A stretch of 64,000 nt of DNA. Source: Aradus depressus (taxonomy: Eukaryota; Arthropoda; Insecta; Hemiptera; Aradidae). A program made the position numbers and the translations under genes. Below, piece after piece: positions 55,489-64,000 of this stretch. How positions within the stretch are numbered: the stretch's first letter is position 1; every line of letters starts with the position of its first letter. The stretch spans positions 24,326,051 through 24,390,050 of the forward strand of contig OY759218.1 in assembly GCA_963662175.1 (NCBI GenBank). The letters run 5' to 3'. The notes beneath the pieces are model-generated. The model made no database searches. It was given only the letters and a program-made list of their open reading frames with translations, and had not been told where the DNA came from.

Positions 55489-56308
55489 TAGGGTGGTCCT
55501 TAAATTGAAAAAGTTGAAATGTTAAAACGTGCTCCCCCTAGGTCGAAAGTAGTTCCCAAAAAAAAATTTTTGGCGCCGAAAAAACGAGAAAACATATTAA
55601 ATAAGCCGTCCCCCATCGAGGTTGAATTTTAAATGGGATTTAACATGGGTTTGAAAGTTTTCTTCAGTCGATCGATTACTGAGCCGTTGATTTCCATCGC
55701 TTTAAGGTAGAAAATGGTACTCAGGGGTTTTCGGGGTCGCTGAAGCAGAATATGATGTTAAAAACTCATTTTAATACATGCCAGCTGTCAAAAAACCTGC
55801 TGTCATTATCATTTACTTTTTTCGTAATCATGGTTTTTTCAGTATTATCACTGTCGACAGCTGTCAAGTGTGAAAATTATTTTTAGAAATAGATTAAATA
55901 TCGAAAAATGTTTTCCTTACTTTTTTTTAATCGAAACTAGTAGACATTTTTGTTTAGAAACTGATAATACTCAAAAAACCGTGATTATGAAAAAAGTAAA
56001 TGATAATGACAGCTGGCATGTATTAAAATGAGTTTTTAACATCATATTCTGCTTCAGCGACCCCGAAAACCCCTGAGTACCATTTTCTACCTTAAAGCGA
56101 TGGAAATCAACGGCTCAGTAATCGATCGACTGAAGAAAACTTTGAAACCCATGTTAAATCCCATTTAAAATTCAACCTCGATGGGGGACGGGTTATTCAA
56201 TATGTTTTCTCGTTTTTTCGGCGCCAAAAATGTTTTTTCGGGAACTTCTTTCGACCTAGGGGGAGCACGTTTTAAAATTTCAACTTTTTCAATTTAAGGA
56301 CCACCCTA
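55489..56308. mobile_element. hAT-type foldback with ~370-bp inverted arms
   Basis: ATGGTTAG (8 bp) flanks both sides (55481-55488 and 56309-56316). The ends are TAGGGTGGTCCTTAAATTGA and its inverse, and the arms match almost base for base for about 370 bp around a ~100-bp AT-rich centre. No coding sequence. High arm identity suggests a young insertion or arm conversion. Confidence 0.93.
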
Positions 56309-56337
56309 ATGGTTAGTTCTTTTATAACATTTTTAAG

Positions 56338-57810
56338 TTTACTTCCCCAGCAAGTCGAAGTTATGTTATCGGTGAGAAATTAAAAGTTGAGTGGTCACCG
56401 GAATTTCGTGTTTCCAACACCCTCATTCCAAAAATTAAAAATAAAATTTCTGACTCTCTGCCTGTGCCTGTAAACACGATAACTCACGATAGAATGAATG
56501 TATCAACACGTGAATCCAGATCCGTCTGACGACACCTATTGATTTTCAACCTAATCGACCAAAGGGAAGAGGAGGATTTGGTCGTTGGGGGAGGCTTAAC
56601 ACAATAACTGTAATAGCTGCAGTCGTAATTAATGTATTAACGTGGCATTTCATATGTAACTTCGGAACCCTCTCAGGACGACACCTATTGATTTTGAGCA
56701 AAGAGAAGCGGGGAGGGGGGGGGGGGGGGGCCTAACACAAAAACTTTAAGAACCGCCGTTGTAATGAATGTATAACACATAATTTGATATATAAATTCAA
56801 AACCCCTTAAGGTTAAACTTATCAACATTCAGCGGAAGCGGCCGAAGGGAAAGGATGATCATGTAAATTCATAACCCCATAAGTTTGTCACTTATCAATA
56901 TTCAGCGGAAGTGACAGAAGGGAAGGGGTGATCATTTTATATATAAAATTAACCCCATAAGTTTGTCACTTATCAATGTTCAGCGGAAGCGGCCGAAGGG
57001 AAGGGGTGATCATTTTATATGTAAATTCAAAACCCCATAAGGGCAACGTTTATTCAATTTCAGAGGAATCGGCCGAACGGAAAGTGTGATCAAAGGGGGC
57101 TCAACTCAAAAACCCAATAACTGCCAATGTAATTAATTCATCGACAAAAGATTTAGTATGAGGATTTTGATGTTCCTATGTAAGTGAATTATTGATTATT
57201 AGCACAATTGATTAATTCGTTCTGGGAAATTACATTTTTTTAATTACATGTTGAGTTTTCAACGAAATTTCATGGTTTTCATTTCCCTGATTCCAAATAT
57301 TAAAAAAGAAATCCTGTCTGGCTGTGTGACTGTGATGAAGATAACAAAATAGAATGAATATACCGTCTCGAAATCTATACATATAGATGTGTGTATCCAG
57401 AACCGAAATCACCACCGACTCAACACAAAACTCCCAAGGACTGTTGAAGTAGTGTAAGTATCGACACGAAACTTATTATGTAAATCCAAAACTGTATAAG
57501 GAGGATACCCATCAAATTTCAGCCGAATTACCCAAGATGTGGGGGAGTTGTAATTAAAAACCATAATTACCAACTGTAATGAATGTATCAACATGAAAAT
57601 TAGTATAGGAGAACGAAAACTTAGTTGATTAATTAGCGCTGGAAAAATATATATTACCGCTGATTCAACCATGCATTTTTTTAAAATTTTGGATTCAAGG
57701 GTTTGGAAAACATAAAATTCCGGTGAAAACTCAACATAGATTTTGAGACAGGTTACATAACTTCCTCTGTACAATATACGAATATACTGCTGGGAAATTA
57801 AAAAATTGAT
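56338..57810 (+). repeat. family A, near full-length TIR-bounded copy
   Basis: Starts TTACTTCCCCAGCAAGTCGA and ends …ACTGCTGGGAAATTAAAAA. The ~110 bp inside each end are inverted relatives (CCGGAATTTCGTGTTTCCAA versus GGAAAACATAAAATTCCGGT). Between them lie about eight units of roughly 70-140 bp (CATATGTAAATTCAAAACCC, GGCCGAAGGGAAGGGGTGAT, TAACTGCCAATGTAAT…). G-run at 56705-56721. Non-coding. Confidence 0.75.
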
Positions 57811-58224
57811 TTACAGATTTGTGTAGTTATTGTTGATGGTGGTGTAGGGGAAGGGGGGGACTGTATTTGTCCCCCTCCCATGAGTCTGGACGGGTGGGGA
57901 TAGAAGAGGCTAGGACAGGACTAGTGCGGAACCTCCTAGAGTAGCCTAGCTCCAGTGGCAGCACACACCACCGCAGCACCACACTCTCTCTGTAAGTATC
58001 ATATCCTAGTCAGTAGTCAGTCTAGCCAGTAAGTACCGGTTGTCTTCCTTCCTGGAATATACACCAAAACCAAAGTGAAATGTCTATACAGTGCCACATA
58101 GAGCTCGTCTGCTTCAGCTCAGGCAACCTCAACCGCTGTTATCTTCTGTAATTTATGAACCGGTGAGTTGTTGGTTTTAGCGGAGAGAAAACTTACAGTT
58201 TCGACATTCCAACAACTAATGGGA
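57811..58224. other. GC-richer unassigned stretch
   Basis: 57850-58030 is clearly less AT-rich than its surroundings. It ends with CTCTCTCTGTAAGTATC, a good splice-donor sequence, so it could be a 5' untranslated exon. No coding frame is recognisable. The minus-strand frame 58119-58382 runs into the tandem array and shows no domain. Confidence 0.3.
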
Positions 58225-58830
58225 GACAAACTGCTGGCCTTTGGGGCTTGATTTGGATGGAATGATAAGTTGGATGTATCAGAACGCAAGTGAAGTTTTC
58301 CGATTTCTTTAGTGAATTGGTTGGAGCCCTTAAGAGGAAGACGTGTATAAGACGTATCTGAGAGCATGTGAAGTGTTTGCATTCCTTTAGTGAACTTTGT
58401 TGGAGCCCTTAAGAGGAAGACGTGTGTTAGATGTATCAGAACGCATATGAAGTGTTCGGATTCCTCTAGTGAACCTCGCTCCCTTGGATGGAAGATCTAT
58501 CAGAACGCTTGTGAAGTGCTGGAATCACTTTAGTGAACTTGGTTGGAGACCAGAGGAGGATGTGTGTCAGAACGCATGTGAAGTGTTCGGATTACTTTCG
58601 TGAAATTGGTTGGAGCTCTTTTGGGGAAAGACGTGTGTAAGATGTATGAGAACGCATGCAAGGTGTTCGAGGGAACTCCATGGCTAAGAACGCATGTGAC
58701 ATGCTATAATCCCTTCCGAGTACTTATTTGGGATCCCTGTAATGATCTTGGCTAGGATCCCTTTAGTGAATTTGGTTGGAGCCCAGAGGAGGATGTGTGT
58801 AAGATATATCAGAATGAAAAGAGGCGAAGT
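58225..58830 (+). repeat. degenerate ~80-bp tandem array
   Basis: About seven units with ATCAGAACGCATGTGAAGTG, TTCGGATTCCTTTAGTGAAC, TTGGTTGGAGCCC and AGAGGAAGACGTGTGTAAGA. The period is near 80 bp with many indels. Confidence 0.8.
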
Positions 58831-59109
58831 GTAATGTTAACAAAATACCCGCACTTGTACTTTACTCATCTAAACAAACAGTAAAAACTAATTTTCAATG
58901 CTATGTTTTTGTTCTCGCCCCTCCCAAAACCAAACAACTCTACAAGTCGACAGACAATACATTCCGTTTTCTATTTCTTTCCTTTTTTACTTTTTTTTAA
59001 TAAAAAATAAAAAAATATAAATTAAAATACGTAAATTGAGAAGATAATTTTACTCTTCAGCCATAATGAAGGGTTCATCGCATTTTTTATTTTCTTCTCC
59101 AGCATCACC

Positions 59110-59110
<1 letters not shown>

Positions 59111-59143
<33 letters not shown>
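59111..59143. repeat. poly-C tract
   Basis: 33 consecutive C. Length is likely unreliable in the assembly. Confidence 0.95.
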
Positions 59144-59145
<2 letters not shown>

Positions 59146-59159
59146 ACTACGCCACTAGG

Positions 59160-60234
59160 ATGTAGGCTAACTTGCCTAAGGTATTCAGAATTGAATTGAA
59201 AAATACTTCACTGATGTTGACGTCTGTAAAATACTCTTTTAGAGGGTCTATTTTTAGTGGAAGAGTGTGATGGCTCGGATCCCTCGGATTGCTTTATATA
59301 GAGCGTTACCACCAATAGGCCGGGGATAAAATTACCCATAAATCCAAAATTCGAATTTTACATACACGCGTCTTTGATATTTCTACAAATAAAAGGAAGT
59401 GTTTTTACAAATATCAATCGAACATTCTTCATCAAATCGAAAAATTTTTAAAAAAAATTAGGACTTCACAATCTTCAATTTATTTAATTTTTTGCAATGG
59501 TCGGATGTCTAAGGATATTTCTATAATTATAATGTAGGATGCATCTATGATGATCTCTCACTTATTCAAATAACACTATTTAATAAACACTTATATGTTA
59601 TATACTCTGATATCCCAGAAAGCATATCTATAACGGAAGTTTCGGATATATATACCACCCTTCACCAGTATCTCTTATGAATGGGGTTGTCCACATCAAA
59701 TGTTTAATTTAAATATTTGTTGATAACAATTTCTTTCCTCTATTATGATGTATGCTATTATTTATCAATTTCATAGACTTATGTGCATAAAACAAATCCA
59801 AACTTTTAGATCAGTTGAACAATTATTTCGGGAGATGAAAAATGTTTGAAAGTGGATTGTTTTTTCATTTAACTCCTCTATTTTATTTATTTTTTGTTTT
59901 TAAGTGAATTACAATATATTTAATTTTCCAAACTATTCAAAAACATAATTAAAATTGGTTGTCAAGTGTTACAATTTAAACATTACTTTGAACTATTCCC
60001 TACAATTTATTTTACATTCTTTGGAGCGCTATCACTTTGTTCTTATCGGTCCCATCTAAAATCTGTGAGCATTTAATTGTTGGGAGTTTTATAAGGAACA
60101 TTTTTTGTTAGGTTGAATTTTTTGATAGGAACAACAGTTTTTGAGTAAATCAAGAAAACTTCTAAAAAAATGGGGTTTGAGATTTCATTTAAGACTATTT
60201 TTGGCATATATCGCAAACCAGTCAGTCCGCTTTC
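59160..60234. other. AT-rich DNA, no gene seen
   Basis: No domain on either strand. Confidence 0.5.
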
Positions 60235-60590
60235 AAAAAAATATATTTCATATAAAATGTACCTTTCAGTTTTTTCTACAGCTTTTATTTGAAGAGATAT
60301 TTGATAAAGTCAAATATATAAGCGGTACCCTGAAAGTGGTCTCGATTTTCGTTCGATTTTGGCCAAAATCTAATCAGATCTAAATTAGCACCTCTAAATT
60401 TTATGTTCACTGCTACAATCGTTTCATTCACCTATAAACAGACAGACAGAGGACCCAAAAACGTACAGACCGACTTCGCAAAATTAGTCAAATTGCGTAC
60501 AGGAGACCTTGAAACGGGAAATTCTATTGAAAAATCAATCTTTAATTTTCGTCCAATACTTCCTTGTACTTAGTTATAAGAAAATAATAA
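60235..60590 (+). repeat. family B dispersed repeat
   Basis: AAAATGTACCTTTCAG, CTTTTATTTGAAGAGATATT, CGATTTTGGCCAAAATCTAA and ACAGACAGACAGAGGA, closing TTAGTTATAAGAAAATAATA. Best preserved copy in the window. Confidence 0.7.
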
Positions 60591-62095
60591 TAATTTATGA
60601 AATTGATTCATATGAATTGATTCAGGATTATTAATTATATATATTACTAAAGTGATATGCTTAGACGCTGTAAACATGATGATGATGTTAACATGTTATT
60701 TATTTCAAAATGTTAAAAGAATCTTGGAAATATGAATTTTGTAATAATAAAACACAAAATGTGGACATCCCTCTCATCCAGCACGCAACATGAAGAAAAC
60801 ACCAACTTTCAATATATTTTTTTCTTCAGAAATCAATACTTCCAGTTCAATTAATCTAAACAATTAGTATTTTATAATTATACATAAATATATATTTATA
60901 ATGATAACTATTTCTCAGTTTCACCTTCACTGAATTTTTTATTGTATATGTTACCTTCAAAAATCGAATGCAGGCAATCCGCGAAAGGACCGACAGTGGA
61001 GGGAGACAAATTGTATTCCTCCAGAAGCCGGATTTTGCCTAATTGCCTGAATCCGGCTTCTGACGTTAACATAAGTACTTAAATAGATTGAATTGTGTTG
61101 CACCGAACCTTCATAGAGCCTGGTCCATTTCATCAATATTTATTATCATATATTACCACAGGTGGTCCTAATTCTAAGCTCTTCTTCAAATCCCTGTTAC
61201 CCATAAATTGGTTCACAAAGTTTAAACACTCCCACTGTCAATGAACTAATCCAATGCCGATGCACAGATGTCTTCTCTCTTCTTGAGACAGACTTCCACG
61301 TCTTATGAGTAGGAGATGGCCTTTGGATCTTCTTCCTGAAGTGTGAAACTGACACACCCATGACATGACAGAACTAGCAGAAAATATTCATCTAAGCCTA
61401 CTAAGATCTCAGTATTTACGGGGGCGCGCCCAACGATTCTTACCCAAACCTAACAAGGTTACAGCTATACTTACGGGCATTTGCGCCACGGCTCTTTTCC
61501 AAAACTACAGAGATTCCAGTAGTTACGGTCACCCAGCGATTCTTATCTAAACTTACCTCTAATTATACATTCATATATTCAGGTCATTTGTATGATAATT
61601 TGTTATTATGATCTTTTTTTTTTTTTTACTGATGAGATATTTCTGTAGGGTTCACAAGAAATCTAATGCTAATGGAAATAGAAGATGGGGGGGGGGGGGG
61701 GGGGGGGGGGGGGTGGGTCCTTGGGACTGGGTCCATTTTAAGGAGAGGCCGGCCTTCTGTGGCAGAACAGAGCCAGAGAGCCAGGGGAGCATTACAGAAC
61801 TAATTTGGCAGGGAGCTGCGGCTGGGTCAGACCACGCCCACTCATCCTCCACATTTAGACTCCTCATCCTCCCCTTATCAGATATCTCACCACACCAAAC
61901 CAAACATATCACAGAAGGGAGGTGTAATGGGGGTAATTACCCACCCCCTCCTCCCCCCTCTAAGGCTTCCAAGAAGAAGATAAAACGTTACAAGTCTTGT
62001 GATTGACTTTTAAATGCATTTATAACAAAAATGAGAGACGTTTCATTAGAGAAGGATTTGGAGAAAGAGAGAAGGGGAATAATTACCCTCTACCC
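60591..62095. other. AT-rich DNA with a hairpin and a poly-G tract, no gene seen
   Basis: AGAAGCCGGATTTTGCCTAA and CTGAATCCGGCTTCT (61022-61060) form a 12-bp perfect hairpin. A G-run occupies 61687-61713. 61720-61990 is GC-rich with an open frame on both strands but no recognised domain. Confidence 0.45.
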
Positions 62096-62099
62096 CAAG

Positions 62100-62505
62100 G
62101 CTTAAATGAAAATCACTGACAATGTACTTCCCTAGCACTAATTAATCAATTTTTGCTCTCCCTCTAAAACCAATTGACCGTTTTTGCTGAAAATCAATAG
62201 TTATCTTCTAAGTCCTCTTACTAAATTTTGTAACGATACATTCATAATTACATCGGCAGTTATAATGATTTTGCGAAATATTATGTCGTCCTTATGGGGT
62301 TCTGGATACACATACTGAATATCATGTCGATACTTTCATTCTATAGGGTATCTTGTTCACAGAGACAGGATTTTTTTTTTTTTTTTTTTTTTCATTCACA
62401 ATCAGGAAGTTGGAAAACATGAAATTTCGGTGAAAAGTAAACTGCGAATTTTCAAGCGACTACATAACTTCCCTTATACTTTGAATAGTTGGGGAAGTAA
62501 AAAAT
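62100..62505. repeat. family A repeat
   Basis: AATGTACTTCCCTAGCACTA…CTCCCTCTAAAACCAATTGA at the left and GGAAAACATGAAATTTCGGT…GTTGGGGAAGTAAAAAATA at the right. T-run at 62370-62391. Confidence 0.75.
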
Positions 62506-62539
62506 ATGACAGATCTTATGAATACATTCAAAATGTGTC

Positions 62540-62690
62540 AATAACAAACATAAGGTGGGACTTCACCGGTGGGAGTCTTATCTCTTATGCTTTTGGCTGA
62601 AGATGGTAGAAATACCGAAAGTACTCCCATGAAAATATAGTTGGTGAAATTAGACAATACCATAAATAAACAAGTTTTATTTCTTTCAAG
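62540..62690 (+). repeat. hammerhead-like core with PLE-like tail
   Basis: CTGAAGA (62597-62603), stem-loop TGGTAgaaaTACC, then GAAA (62617-62620) and GTACTCCC, which can pair with GGGAGT at about 62568. Downstream TATAGTTGGTGAAATTAGAC resembles TATAGTGGAATAGACGATAT beside the 12186-12366 core. Activity is unproven. Confidence 0.5.
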
Positions 62691-62875
62691 TTCATTTGAA
62701 TTATTTCACAATATCTCTGCAATAATGTCAGTTTTCATAAGGTGGGACGTTTGGTCAAGGGAAGTTTTGAGAAAGGGTCAAAGGAAGTAATAACTGTAGT
62801 TCATATAAATAAAAAATATATGTTGCATCATTGTTCCGGATGGGACACTTTAGGACTGTTGTCTTGTGAGTGTTG

Positions 62876-62942
62876 AGGGGCCCAGTAGCATAGAGGTACT
62901 CAAGACCGCAGGCTCAAACTCGACCGACTGAGGCCCTTAGGT
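62876..62942 (+). repeat. degraded SINE head
   Basis: GGGGCCCAGTAGCATAGAGG…CTCAAGACCGCAGGCTCAAA…GAGGCCCTTAG follows the SINE head with many changes. Confidence 0.55.
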
Positions 62943-64000
62943 TTTTAAGATTTTACTTACATAATATCCATAGTACATTGGATTTGAGAAAGATTTTATT
63001 TATTTTCTTTAATGTATTTTTATATACATATAAATATTTTAGAGATAAACTGAAAGCTGTGCATTTTGTATCACACTCACCGCCCATGTGTGTCAATTCC
63101 CAATAATATAAAAAATCGACTATACATCCTGCCGTGTTTCAAAAACAAATTTTAAATCACATTCGATGGACACCAACATTAAAAGGCCTGGAGTTCAAAC
63201 TGAGATATCATTTTACAAAAAGAATCATTACCAAGTAATCAAGAACGAACAAAAATTTCCCATCCGCCAAGAGGAAATTCAAATTTCTTTCCGTTTTAAG
63301 GGAAGGACAATCAGAATCTAACCTAACTCAGACAGGATTTTTCGAGCCCATTGCCTGGGGGCTATTGCAAACATTTGGATACCTGCATAATTGAGAGGCC
63401 GAAACTAGCGCTTCAACTGAAACTTCATCAAACTAAAAATAGACTAGTGAACAATTCGAATATATATGGGACTTAAAAAACGGACAGCAATATTTATTGT
63501 TGTTTAATTTTTGATGAGTAATGTATAATGTTTATTTAGATTAAAGTTTTACGTTATTGTAGTAATGAATGAACGATGATATATGAATAGATTATTGGTC
63601 AAAAAACGTAATTAGCTTAAGAACTTAAAGTTCCTAAATTTTCCTCTTGTTTTTTTAATTTTTTGAATCATTCCCTTTAATTTATTCCAAGAGTCAGCTC
63701 ACATATTTTACATATCGGTATATTCCTTAATTTGTTTAAAAGTATTGTCTCTTTGAATTTAATGGTGGACGAAGCGGATCCGCGATACTCTATTTTGTTT
63801 ACAAATAAATAATATAAACGAATGATAATATATTTTTTCTGAGAAATCTATCCAAAGCTAAATATTTTGGTTTATTACCCAATTTAAAATTACAGAAAAA
63901 AATTAAATTAACATTGAAAAAATAATGAAATATTCGAGGAAATTTATATTGCGGGTTGCAACACTACCTCCAGAATACTGGAATGTTATGCTCATAAACC
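62943..64000. other. AT-rich DNA, no gene seen
   Basis: No domain recognised. 63170-63420 is less AT-rich but broken by stops in all frames. Confidence 0.5.

Noticed and set aside
61022..61060. Hairpin as a bacterial-type terminator
   Set aside because: The locus is eukaryotic and no gene ends here; it is more likely a foldback remnant.
61608..62006. GC-rich open frames on both strands
   Set aside because: They run through a poly-G tract and a proline-coding C-run; no domain, splice or homology pattern supports a gene.

Overview
This window looks like a piece of an AT-rich, intron-bearing animal genome, most likely an insect. The one host gene is a clear WDR45/WIPI4 (PROPPIN autophagy factor) orthologue split over eight coding exons. 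Almost everything else is transposon wreckage of types common in insects: I/Jockey-group non-LTR retrotransposons, a Gypsy-type gag, piggyBac, Tc1/mariner, pogo-like, hAT and Harbinger-like DNA elements, many MITEs, and a tRNA-headed SINE family. There are no bacterial operons, rRNA, CRISPR arrays or intact mobile-element genes. I cannot name the species or order from the sequence alone.

Layout. 1-10.3 kb is a nested ('Russian doll') transposon cluster. An outer DNA element with long inverted arms (1283-10283) was split by a full-length I/Jockey-group retrotransposon (1556-9353, 14-bp target duplication). That element was then hit by an opposite-strand non-LTR fragment (1675-2591), a Harbinger-like element (2935-3618), a piggyBac (3673-4998) and a Gypsy-type element (about 7475-8680). 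10.3-16.9 kb holds AT-rich DNA, a pogo-like transposase remnant, a foldback with a hammerhead-like core, and a DUF4817-type transposase remnant. 17.0-27.8 kb is WDR45; its introns carry a dead mariner, a SINE, two tandem-unit repeats, a hAT remnant and a non-LTR tail.

28-36 kb is intergenic, with tRNA-like SINE pieces, a TIR element holding a MADF-like fragment, and a 78/79-bp satellite (32.7-34.3 kb). 36-57.8 kb is a mosaic of SINEs, truncated non-LTR tails, TIR-bounded non-coding elements and several hAT or pogo elements with exact target duplications. 57.8-64 kb has a degenerate ~80-bp tandem array, homopolymer tracts and further repeat copies, with no recognisable gene.

The only gene expected to make a working protein is WDR45. 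The rest is best read as the insertion history of the locus. Relative ages follow from nesting, because removing the Harbinger-like and piggyBac inserts with one target-site copy restores the gag reading frame. Two features stand out as possibly undescribed: a dispersed TIR-bounded family built from ~140-bp internal tandem units (many copies here), and three loci sharing a hammerhead-ribozyme-like core.
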